From positions 5,133,501-5,197,500 of the forward strand of contig NC_021658.1 of assembly GCF_000418325.1 (NCBI RefSeq): a stretch of DNA of 64,000 nucleotides, read 5' to 3'. Of the stretch, positions 9,371 through 17,373 are shown piece after piece. The notes below the pieces were generated by a model that searched no databases, had not been told where the DNA came from, and worked only from the letters and a program-made list of their open reading frames with translations. Position 1 is the stretch's first letter, and every line of letters starts with the position of its first letter. Position numbers and translations under genes: made by a program. This DNA comes from Sorangium cellulosum So0157-2. Its GTDB lineage: Bacteria; Myxococcota_A; Polyangia; Polyangiales; Polyangiaceae.

Positions 9371-10984
9371 TCAGCGGCCGAGCAGGCGCCTCGCGAACGC
9401 GGCGACGAGCTCGACCAGGGCGCCGATGCGGCCGAAGAAGCCGGCTCCACCTCGCGCCCGCGCCATCGCGAAGGCGACGGTCCGGAGCGATGGCGTATAA
9501 GGGTACCACCACAGCTCGCTCTTCGCTCTGCTCCGATCCTCGAGGACGAAGCGGGGCCGCGTCAGCTCCGCGAGCGCGTGCGGGCTGCTCGTGACGCCGT
9601 GGCCGCTGTCGCCGGCCCCCGTCCATGGAGCGGCCGGGAGCGCGCCCGTGAAGCCGTGGTTGTTGATCGTCACCACGCCGGACCGCAGCCGCCGCGCGAG
9701 CGCGTGGGCTCGCTCGTAGCCGCGCGTCCACAGGCTGGTCGTGAGCGCGAAGCGGGACGCGTTGGTGCGCGCGATCGCCTCCTCGGCGCTCTCCACGACG
9801 ATCACGGGGAGGATGGGGCCGAAGGTCTCGTCCTGGAGCAGCGGCGTGTCCTCGCGATCGAGCTTGATCACCGTCGGCGGGAAGGCGAGCGATCCCGCTT
9901 CCGGCGCGCCGCCGGCGAGGATCTCCGCCCCGCGCTCGACGGCCGCGTCGAGCTGGCGCCGCACGATCTCGGCCTGGCGCGCGGTGGTCATCGCCCCGAC
10001 GTCGACGCCAGCTCGCAGCTGCCCGGTGAGCGCGACGACGCGCGCGATGAAGCGATCGGCGATCGCCTGCTCGACGTAGACGCGCTCGATCGAGGCGCAG
10101 TTCTGTCCGGCGTTCGTGAAGGCCCCCCAGACGACGCCGCGCGCGGCGCGCTCCAGGTCGCAGTCGCTCAGCACCACGGCGCTGTCCTTGCCGCCGAGCT
10201 CCAGCGACGTCGGGACGAGGCGCTCGGCGCACGCGACGGCGATCTTCTTGCCGGTGGCGACGCTGCCCGTGAAGACGACGAGATCCACGCCGGCCTCGAT
10301 GAGCGCGGCGCCGACGTCGCCGCCGCCTTGCGCGACGGTGAGGACGCCGTCCGGGAGCAGCCCGTTGAACAGCGACGCCACGAGCGCGCCGGCGCGCGGC
10401 GTGACCTCGCTCGGCTTGAAGACGACGGCGTTGCCCGCGAGCAGCGCCGGCACGATGGTGCGCAGCGGGATCGCGACGGGGTAGTTCCACGGCGTGATGA
10501 GCGCGACGACGCCGCGCGGGTCCCTCCGGATGCGGCCGACCTTGCCGGGGTAAGCGAGCGCGTCGAGATCGACGGGGGACTCGTCGAGGAGCTCCTCGAT
10601 GGACACGGTCCAGTAGTCGACGAGATCGGCGTTCGGAAGCACCTCGGCCAGCGCGGCCTCCTCGATCGGCTTGCCGCACTCGCGGTGCAGGAGCGCCGCG
10701 ATCTCTTCGGCCCGCGCGAGCAGGCGCCTCTTGACCTTCGCGACGCGCTCCGCCCGCTCCCGGATCGGGACCTCGGCCCAGGCGGCCTGCGCCGCCCGCG
10801 CGCGCGCGACGATCGCGGCGACGGCGCTCGGCGCCGTCGCCGCGACGTGGTCGAGGAGCTCGCCGCCTGCCGGGTTGTGCATCGGGAAGGGTCCAGCGCT
10901 CGCCGTGGCGGGCGCCGGCGAGGCCGCGGCTTCGCTCGCCGCCGCGCCCGCCTCGCCGGGATGGGCAGCCGTCTTGGAGTCCAT
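9371..10984 (-). CDS. NAD(P)-dependent aldehyde dehydrogenase
   Basis: A 537-residue member of the ALDH superfamily. Visible sites are TPWNYP with the oxyanion-hole Asn167, FKPSE for the cofactor, FTGSVATGKKI for the Rossmann loop, LELGGKD with general base Glu262, and AGQNCASIERV with nucleophile Cys296. It has about 35 extra Ala-rich N-terminal residues and a C-terminal extension of about 50 residues rich in hydrophobic and basic residues (FFGRIGALVELVAAFARRLLGR), resembling an amphipathic membrane-contacting helix. That tail recalls membrane-associated fatty-aldehyde dehydrogenases, but the substrate cannot be told from sequence. The gene ends 21 nt upstream of surE and may be co-transcribed. 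Confidence 0.92.
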   Translation of the reverse strand: MDSKTAAHPGEAGAAASEAAASPAPATASAGPFPMHNPAGGELLDHVAATAPSAVAAIVARARAAQAAWAEVPIRERAERVAKVKRRLLARAEEIAALLHRECGKPIEEAALAEVLPNADLVDYWTVSIEELLDESPVDLDALAYPGKVGRIRRDPRGVVALITPWNYPVAIPLRTIVPALLAGNAVVFKPSEVTPRAGALVASLFNGLLPDGVLTVAQGGGDVGAALIEAGVDLVVFTGSVATGKKIAVACAERLVPTSLELGGKDSAVVLSDCDLERAARGVVWGAFTNAGQNCASIERVYVEQAIADRFIARVVALTGQLRAGVDVGAMTTARQAEIVRRQLDAAVERGAEILAGGAPEAGSLAFPPTVIKLDREDTPLLQDETFGPILPVIVVESAEEAIARTNASRFALTTSLWTRGYERAHALARRLRSGVVTINNHGFTGALPAAPWTGAGDSGHGVTSSPHALAELTRPRFVLEDRSRAKSELWWYPYTPSLRTVAFAMARARGGAGFFGRIGALVELVAAFARRLLGR

Positions 10985-11084
10985 GGAGCGCCGAGCCTAG
11001 CACTGCGCTTCCGCCCCCCTGCAGGGCGAGCAGCCGCCGTCGAGGGCGCAGGGGAGGCGAGCGGACCAGCGCGGGATGGGGTGG

Positions 11085-13286
11085 CTACGGAGCGGGATCG
11101 GCCGCCGGGGCCGCAGGCGCGGGCTCTTCGGCGGGGGCGGGGGACGAGCCCTCGTTGTCAGGAGCGGCGGGGTTGGCTTTGCGCTTGGTCGGCCGCTCCT
11201 GCGACGGGCTCGCCGCGGTGGGCTCGATCGCGACGACGGTCTGCTTGCGGCAGCCGACGATGACCGCCTGGCCTGCGGAGAGCCACGCGGGCGTCGACGC
11301 CTTCTCGGTCGTCAGCTTGCCGAGCCGCACGTAACGCGTCCCGCAGGGCACGTCGAGCGTCTCGCCCGTGTTTCCGGCCAGCGAGCCGTTCACGTAGACC
11401 GACGCCTGCTGGGACGAGTTGACCAGCAGGTGCCCGCGGTTCGACGGCAGATCCTCCGCGCTGCCCGCGGCCGGCGCCGAGCTCGCGGCCGGCGCCGCGG
11501 TCTCGGTGGGCGCCGCGGTCTCGGCGGGCGCCGCGGTTTGGGCCGCCGACGGCGCGGGCGCGGTCTCGGCGGGCGCGGCGGTCGGCGCCTGCGCCGTGGG
11601 CTGCGGCTGCGTGGTCACGTCCTGCGTCGCGCCCGGGGAGGTGTCGGGGACGACGTTCGGGAGAGGCGCAGGCTCGGAGCCGAACAACCCGAGCCGATGC
11701 GCGACCGCCGCGCCGCCCACGAGGAGCACCACCGCCGCGATGACCAGGCCCACGCGGGAGCGCGGGCGCGGCGACGGGCGATCGGTGACGCTGACGCTGG
11801 CGTCCGCGGGCGGTCGCGTGGTGACGCGCTCGGACGGCTTCAGCTCCTTGTTCGCGGGGATGGGCGGGTCCTTGGTGATGACCTTCGGCAGGAGATCGCG
11901 ATCGACCGGCTTCGGCCTGGCCTTGGCGTCCGCCTCCTCGCTCGCCACCTTGGGCAGCACGCCCGGCGGCGCCTCGACGGTCTCTTGATCCTGGATCGAC
12001 CGTGCGAGCGCCTGGGCCTCGGACCGCGCGGAACGCACGGCCGTCTCCTCGTCTTCGAGGCCCTCGGGGCGAGAGCGGATGACCGTGGGCTCGTCCTCGA
12101 GCATGCCGCGGATCACGGTCGGCTCGTCGTCGACCATCTCGCGGCTGAACTCGTGCTCGCTGGCAGGCTCCCCGATCGCGCGCCGCGTGGCGGCGGCGAT
12201 CTGCTCCGGCGCCTTGGGGGTGACCGGCTCGCCGGCCGACGGCGCGCGGGCCGTGACCGTGTCCAGCGCGGAGGCGCCCTCCCTGCCGACGGGCGTGGTC
12301 GTGGCGTGCCCCGCGACGGGCGCCTCGGCGCGATCGAGCAACGAGCTGCGCGCGGCGGCCTCCGGCCTGCGCTCGGCGGGGAGCTTCAGCGCGGCGCCCG
12401 GCCTTTGCGCGGGCTCCGGCTCGTCGGGGAGGAGCCCCGCGAACGAGAGCTCGCTGTCGCTCTCCGCGACCTTCGCCCTCGCCGCGGGGTCCTCGTGCGG
12501 GAAGAACGGCTTCCCTTCTGCGCGCGGGCTGGAGCCGCGCGCGGGGGGCACCGCCGGGCCGGCAGCGGCCACGTCCTTGCCCAGCGCGGCGGTCCTGGCG
12601 ACCGGCGTGGCGACCTTGGCCGCGGGCCTGGCCGCGTCCCTCGGCTTCGGCTCGGCGGGCTCCGCGGGCGGGCGATAGGTCTCCTGCGGGCCGGCGTCGC
12701 GGGCGTCGGCCCGCGGAAGATCGAGGGGAGCGCCGGGCCTCGCGGCATGCCTTCCGGGGGAGCTGGGAGGCGGCGCGGGGACGCGCGCCGGCGTCGCGGC
12801 CGCGGGCGTGGTGGCCGCCGGCTTGCCGGCCGGCGCCTTGGCTCCGCTCGCGGCGGGCGTGGCCGCCGGCGTCTTCACCGCAGGCTGCGGCGGCGTCTTT
12901 GCGGTGGGCTGCGGCGGTGCCTTGGCGGCCGCGGCCGGAAGGGAAGGCGGGCTGCCTCGCCGCGGCGGCCGCGGTCTGCGGCGCCTGCGCGGCGACCTGG
13001 CGCGCATCGCCGGCCGGGCCGTCGAGGCTGCCGACGTCGTCCCGCCAGCGGCGACCGCGGCTGCCGGACGTGCTTCGTTCGCCGGCGACGTTTCCGCCGC
13101 GGTCAACCTGGCGTCGGGCAAGGCCGCGCCCGCCGTGTCGTTGGCGATGGCGCCGGGCGCCTCGCCGCGGTGCGGGACGAGCTCGGCGGAGACCGGGAGC
13201 TGCGACCGGGTTCGAGGCGCAGCGGCGTTCCGCTGCACCCGCTGGAGGAGCGCTTCGAGGGTGGCGACTTTCTCTGCGACGTTCAC
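11085..13286 (-). CDS. Large Ala/Pro-rich one-TM protein with DEPTVIR repeats and PEGA-like domain
   Basis: Predicted 733 residues from a GTG at 13286. Order: a short helix (VAEKVATLEALLQRVQ); a long Ala/Pro/Lys linker; a cluster of acidic Thr motifs (DDEPTVIRG, EDEPTVIRS, DEETAVR); one membrane segment (RVGLVIAAVVLLVGGAAVA); a second Ala/Pro/Thr linker; and a C-terminal domain (about 630-700) with GHLLVNSSQQASVYVNGSLAGNTGETLDVPCG, a pattern of PEGA domains. Thr motifs in acidic surroundings are plausible Ser/Thr kinase targets read by FHA domains; that is inference. Part of the first linker (about 12945-13020) is abnormally Arg-rich and may carry two compensating frameshifts. The start lacks a convincing ribosome-binding site. 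Confidence 0.72.
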   Translation of the reverse strand: MNVAEKVATLEALLQRVQRNAAAPRTRSQLPVSAELVPHRGEAPGAIANDTAGAALPDARLTAAETSPANEARPAAAVAAGGTTSAASTARPAMRARSPRRRRRPRPPRRGSPPSLPAAAAKAPPQPTAKTPPQPAVKTPAATPAASGAKAPAGKPAATTPAAATPARVPAPPPSSPGRHAARPGAPLDLPRADARDAGPQETYRPPAEPAEPKPRDAARPAAKVATPVARTAALGKDVAAAGPAVPPARGSSPRAEGKPFFPHEDPAARAKVAESDSELSFAGLLPDEPEPAQRPGAALKLPAERRPEAAARSSLLDRAEAPVAGHATTTPVGREGASALDTVTARAPSAGEPVTPKAPEQIAAATRRAIGEPASEHEFSREMVDDEPTVIRGMLEDEPTVIRSRPEGLEDEETAVRSARSEAQALARSIQDQETVEAPPGVLPKVASEEADAKARPKPVDRDLLPKVITKDPPIPANKELKPSERVTTRPPADASVSVTDRPSPRPRSRVGLVIAAVVLLVGGAAVAHRLGLFGSEPAPLPNVVPDTSPGATQDVTTQPQPTAQAPTAAPAETAPAPSAAQTAAPAETAAPTETAAPAASSAPAAGSAEDLPSNRGHLLVNSSQQASVYVNGSLAGNTGETLDVPCGTRYVRLGKLTTEKASTPAWLSAGQAVIVGCRKQTVVAIEPTAASPSQERPTKRKANPAAPDNEGSSPAPAEEPAPAAPAADPAP

Positions 13287-13400
13287 GCCCCGCCAGCATA
13301 TCGCGGCTCGGCGCGGGTTACATCATTCGCGGTGAGGGGGGGCGCGATCCGGGCGGGCTCCCCGGCGGAAATTCAGCCGGGGAGCCGGCGGGGAGGGGGG

Positions 13401-15242
13401 TCAGAGGGTCTCGAGGTAGGCGATCAGATCGTCGATCTGGTCCGCGTTGAGGTGGGACGTCTTGCCGTGCAGGTCGCCGCCGCCGCAGGCGGTGTTGGTG
13501 AACCGGTCCCGCAGCGTCGGGGCGCAGCCGTCGTGCATGAAGGGCGCGCGCGCGCCGATGCGGACCAGCGACGGCACCTGGAAGGCCTTGCCCGTGCCGA
13601 CATCGAACGACTGGTTGTTCGTGAGCTGGGCGCCCGTGTGGCAGCGCGCGCAATCCACGGCCTTGTCGTGGAAGAGGGCTTCGCCGCGCGCCACGGCGTT
13701 CTGGTCGGGCACCAGCGACACCGGCGGCGCCGGGAGGCTGTCGATCCACCGGGCGAAGAGGTTCACCCGGCGCGGCCCCTGGTGCACGCCGCCCATGCGC
13801 CGCTCGAACACCTCGTCCATGATGGCCTCGATGCCCGACATGTCGCCGTCCCAGTGGAACGGCGCGGTGTTGAGGATCCCGCCGCTCATGAACTGGGTGC
13901 GCCGAGGACCGATCGGGTTGAAGACCCACGTGTGGCCGTCCTCGCCGCCTTCCGGATGGCACGACGCGCAGGCCATCGGGCCGGACTGGTTCCTGTGGAA
14001 CATCTCGTGACCGGTGTCTCTCCGGCTCTCGCCGGGGAGCGTGATGACGCGGTTGCTGGAGATGCCAGGGGTCCCGAGCACGTGGATGGCCGCCGGCTCG
14101 CGCGTCTGCACGATCACCGCGTTGCCGGCGAACGCGACGGCGGTGGGCTCGCCGTCCACCGCCACCCGCTGCTCCGCATCGATGCAGGTCCCCTCGCCGT
14201 TGTTGAAGCCCGCCCCGTCCCCGAAGTCCATGATCGCGTTCGCGTTCAACATTGTCGAGGTGGTGATGAGGACCTCGCTCCTGCCTGCCGCGACGACGGC
14301 GTACGACATGCCGTCGGCCGACACCGCGAGATCGACCGGGAGGGTCGCGGACGGGAAGGCAGGGGAGATCCTCGGGCGCTCGGTGGAGCCGGCGGCCCCG
14401 ACCTCGGTCACCGTGCTGTGCACGATGCTCCCGTCGCACCCGCCGGAGCTGTAGCCCCCCTCGACGACCTCGACGGGCGCGACGAGGGCGCGCTGATGCA
14501 CGACCGCGACGCCGCCGGACGGCAGGCCGACCGTACGCCAGGCGACGGTCGGCGCGAACTCCTGCCCGAACAGGTTGAAGTGCGGGAGCTTCTGCCGCTC
14601 CGCGACGCTGCCGTCCGCGCTGACGGTGAGCAGCTCGGTCGAGCGGAACTTGCTGACCAGGAGGCGATCCCCGTCCACGACCACGTCGCGCAGGTCGCGG
14701 TCGAGCTGCAGGTGGCGCGTCGCGGCTCCGCGGGCCGCCGGGAGCGTCATGAGCTCGCCGCCGAGGCACGCGACGTGGAGCGCGTCGGTCCTCGCGTCGT
14801 ACGCGATCCCCCTCGGGGCCGCGCAGACCGCGCGCCGGCCGACGACCTTCCCGCTGTCCGCGTCGATCGTGACGACCGCGCCGCCGCGGCGGAGCGCGAC
14901 GTGGAACCGCCCCGCGCCGTCCTCCACGACCCGGCCTGGCTCGTCGCCCTTTTCCAGGGCGATCTCCGCGAGCAACCGCTGCCCCTCGAGATCCACGACC
15001 CACACCCGGTCGCGATCCGGGTCCGCGGCGACCGCCCGCGCAGCGCTCTTGCTCACGGCGAGCGTCCCGCCGCTGATGGCGGGGGGCGGCTCCGCCGCGA
15101 TCGCGACGCTGCTGGGATCATCGACCTGGGGGGGCTCGTCCTCACCGAGCTCCCATGGTGCGCAGGCGGCAAACGATGATGCGGTCGCGAGGATGGCGAG
15201 CATCGGGGAGAAGCTGCGGCGCGATGCAAGCAGTCTATGCAT
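13401..15242 (-). CDS. Di-heme cytochrome c peroxidase-like lipoprotein
   Basis: 613 residues. The N-terminus MHRLLASRRSFSPMLAILATASSFAAC carries a lipobox (FAAC), so it is probably a periplasm- or membrane-anchored lipoprotein. About residues 45-390 look like a beta-propeller, with repeated blocks such as RVWVVDLEG, FHVALRRGG and VVTIDADSGK. The C-terminal part has two c-type heme motifs, CASCH and CARCH, in contexts (MACASCHPEG, VDCARCHTG, FMHDGC) typical of the bacterial cytochrome c peroxidase/MauG superfamily. Likely a periplasmic redox protein; the acceptor is unknown. ATG 15242 has GGAGGGCC 6 nt upstream. Confidence 0.88.
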   Translation of the reverse strand: MHRLLASRRSFSPMLAILATASSFAACAPWELGEDEPPQVDDPSSVAIAAEPPPAISGGTLAVSKSAARAVAADPDRDRVWVVDLEGQRLLAEIALEKGDEPGRVVEDGAGRFHVALRRGGAVVTIDADSGKVVGRRAVCAAPRGIAYDARTDALHVACLGGELMTLPAARGAATRHLQLDRDLRDVVVDGDRLLVSKFRSTELLTVSADGSVAERQKLPHFNLFGQEFAPTVAWRTVGLPSGGVAVVHQRALVAPVEVVEGGYSSGGCDGSIVHSTVTEVGAAGSTERPRISPAFPSATLPVDLAVSADGMSYAVVAAGRSEVLITTSTMLNANAIMDFGDGAGFNNGEGTCIDAEQRVAVDGEPTAVAFAGNAVIVQTREPAAIHVLGTPGISSNRVITLPGESRRDTGHEMFHRNQSGPMACASCHPEGGEDGHTWVFNPIGPRRTQFMSGGILNTAPFHWDGDMSGIEAIMDEVFERRMGGVHQGPRRVNLFARWIDSLPAPPVSLVPDQNAVARGEALFHDKAVDCARCHTGAQLTNNQSFDVGTGKAFQVPSLVRIGARAPFMHDGCAPTLRDRFTNTACGGGDLHGKTSHLNADQIDDLIAYLETL

Positions 15243-15682
15243 GTGAGGCCCTCCGGTCGCCGCCAAGCAAGATGGCGGCCACTTGGTGAGATGTTCTTCC
15301 ATTCGATAGTGCGCCGCAATAAGCGTTGCCTCCGGGAGAGCGACGGATTTCTGCCATCCACAGAGCGCGCGTGGACGGTACGAACGGTCTTTGGGACGCG
15401 GGGCTCCCTCCCCAGAGTCGGCCGTCATGTCCCGGCTGTCCTGGCCCATTGCGGCACGGCATGACGAACACGTCAGACCACGTCGCCGGCGCGGTCTTGG
15501 CCCGCGCGGGCGCCTCCTCGGGCTCATGCGCGCTCGCGCGGCGAGACGCGCCGTGCGCCGAGCGCGCCGGCTGCCCGGTCACGTTCGCGTGAGGGCGAGG
15601 CGAGCGATCGCCGAGGCGTGATGCGCGCGATCGCCTGCGATCTTGACGGGTGCTTTCACCGCCCATAAGTGACCCACCGGTC
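15243..15682. other. Divergent intergenic region upstream of tolC-like gene and heme lipoprotein
   Basis: 440 bp with no credible gene. Both flanking genes start here, in opposite directions. Base composition is less GC-rich near each start. A possible promoter for the right-hand gene is listed separately. Confidence 0.4.
15643..15671 (+). promoter_or_regulatory. Possible sigma70-type promoter of the TolC-family gene
   Basis: TTGACG at 15643-15648 and TAAGTG at 15666-15671 are separated by 17 bp. The inferred transcription start would be only a few bases before the ATG at 15683, giving a nearly leaderless mRNA. This fits the lack of a Shine-Dalgarno there. Prediction only. Confidence 0.35.
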
Positions 15683-17209
15683 ATGAAAAGCACCGCTCCC
15701 TCGTCTCGACGCAGCATCTCGCTGGCCTCGACGCTCGCCGGGCTGCTCGCCCTCGGGCTCATCGCACCGCCCGCCGCGGCGCAGCCGGCCGCTCCGCCCC
15801 CGGCCGCCCCGCAGCCCGCGCCCACGCCTCCCGCTGCCGGTCAGCCGCAGCCCCCCCAGGCTCCCGTCGCTGCGGCGCAGCTGCCGGCGCCGAAGGCCGA
15901 TCCGCTCGCCACCGCGCTCGCCCCCCAGCCGGGAGGGCTGACGCCGGACGAGTTCGCGAAGATCGCCCTGCAGACGCACGCGTCGCTCCGCGCCAAGCAG
16001 GCCGAGCTCAGGGCCGCGTCCGCGCGGGTCGACCAGGCGGCGGTGAACTTCTTTCCGCGCATCACCCTCACAGGCAGCTATATGCGCCTGTCCGAGGTGG
16101 AGCAGGACCCGCAGCTGGCGCAGTTCGGCCTGGGCGCGCAGATCCTCAACCAGTATTCGCTGTCGGCGAGCCTGGCGGTGCCCATCTCGGACTACGTGCT
16201 CCGCATCTCCCAGGGATATGCGGCGGCGTCCCACTCCGAGACCGCGAAGAAGCTCGAGGTGCAGGCCGAGGCCTTGAAGATCGCGGCCGACGCGAAGATC
16301 TCCTTCTTCAACTGGGTTGGGCTGAAGGGGCTGGTCGTCGTCCGGGACGAGGCCGTGTCCCAGGCGAAGGCGCACCTCGTGGACGCGCAGCGCACGTTCG
16401 AGGTGGGGCTGCTCTCGCGGGCGGACGTGCTCCGTCTCGAGGCGCAGGTGGCGAACGCAGAGCAGCTGCTCACCGAAGCCCAGGCGACGCTCCTCGTCGC
16501 CGACGAGCAGATCCGGATCGCGCTCGGAGCGGCGGCGCAGGGCAGGCCGCTCACGGTCGGGATCGACGTCATGACCGGCAGCGTCGCCGCGCAGCCGCCG
16601 CCCCAGCCGCTCCCCACGTTGCAGGAGGAAGCGTTCTCGAAGCGGCTGGAGATCCGCGCCCTGGACGAGACGCTGTACTCGCTCAAGAAGTCGGAGCAGC
16701 TCACGCGGGCCGGCTACTTCCCGCGCCTCGATGCGGTCGCCGACGTCACGTACGCGAACCCCAACCAGCGCATCTTCCCGGCGCGGGAGGAGTTCGACCT
16801 GACGTGGGCCGCCGGCGCCCGCGCCACGTGGGTCCTCAACGACATCGCGACGACCGCGGCGGCCTCCGCCGAGGCGAGCGCCCGGACGGCGCAGGTCGCG
16901 GAGCAAAAGGCCGTGCTGCGCGACGGGCTCCGGATGGAAGTGGCCCAGGCCTACACCGACGTGAGCAAGGCCGCGCGCAGCATCGAGACCGCCGAGCGGC
17001 AGCTCGCGGCGGCCGTGGAGGCGATGCGCGTCAAATCGGAGCTGTTCCGGGCCGGGCGCGCGACGAGCACCGACCTCGTGGACTCGGAGAGAGAGGTCAC
17101 GACGGCGCGGCTGCTGCAGCTCAACGCGCGCGTCGGGGCGCTGGTCGCGAAGACCCGGCTGGACCACGCGGTCGGGCGCGATGCGCGCGACGCGAACGCC
17201 GTGAAATGA
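15683..17209 (+). CDS. TolC-family outer membrane efflux protein
   Basis: 508 residues. The signal peptide (SISLASTLAGLLALGLIAPPAAA) is followed by an Ala/Pro/Gln-rich linker of about 70 residues and then two OEP repeats of long coiled-coil helices (FAKIALQTHASLRAKQAEL; ALDETLYSLKKSEQLTRAGYFPRLD). The C-terminal helix contains the usual GRATSTDLVDSEREVTTARLLQLNARV. Such proteins form trimeric outer-membrane channels for type I secretion or RND/ABC export. No inner-membrane pump or adaptor gene is adjacent, so the partner is unknown. The Ala/Pro insert after the signal peptide is longer than in E. coli TolC. ATG 15683 lacks a clear ribosome-binding site. Confidence 0.9.
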   Translation: MKSTAPSSRRSISLASTLAGLLALGLIAPPAAAQPAAPPPAAPQPAPTPPAAGQPQPPQAPVAAAQLPAPKADPLATALAPQPGGLTPDEFAKIALQTHASLRAKQAELRAASARVDQAAVNFFPRITLTGSYMRLSEVEQDPQLAQFGLGAQILNQYSLSASLAVPISDYVLRISQGYAAASHSETAKKLEVQAEALKIAADAKISFFNWVGLKGLVVVRDEAVSQAKAHLVDAQRTFEVGLLSRADVLRLEAQVANAEQLLTEAQATLLVADEQIRIALGAAAQGRPLTVGIDVMTGSVAAQPPPQPLPTLQEEAFSKRLEIRALDETLYSLKKSEQLTRAGYFPRLDAVADVTYANPNQRIFPAREEFDLTWAAGARATWVLNDIATTAAASAEASARTAQVAEQKAVLRDGLRMEVAQAYTDVSKAARSIETAERQLAAAVEAMRVKSELFRAGRATSTDLVDSEREVTTARLLQLNARVGALVAKTRLDHAVGRDARDANAVK

Positions 17210-17373
17210 CCGGACCGCGCGCGTCGTCTTCGCTTGCGCGGCCCACCCGGCCGGAGTAGGGAAGGCGTGCGCCGCTGCAGCGTGGGTTCCTGCGGCGCTC
17301 CCGCGGGCACCGCCCGCACTCTCCCTCACCGGCCGAGGTAGCGCGTCCACGGTGCGCGCCCGGTCCGCCCGTC

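Noticed and set aside
11076..15179. A 1367-codon plus-strand frame opposite the PEGA-like and heme genes
   Set aside because: Composition is Arg/Gly-rich, with no motif, and it is antisense to two good genes with heme sites or lipobox signals.
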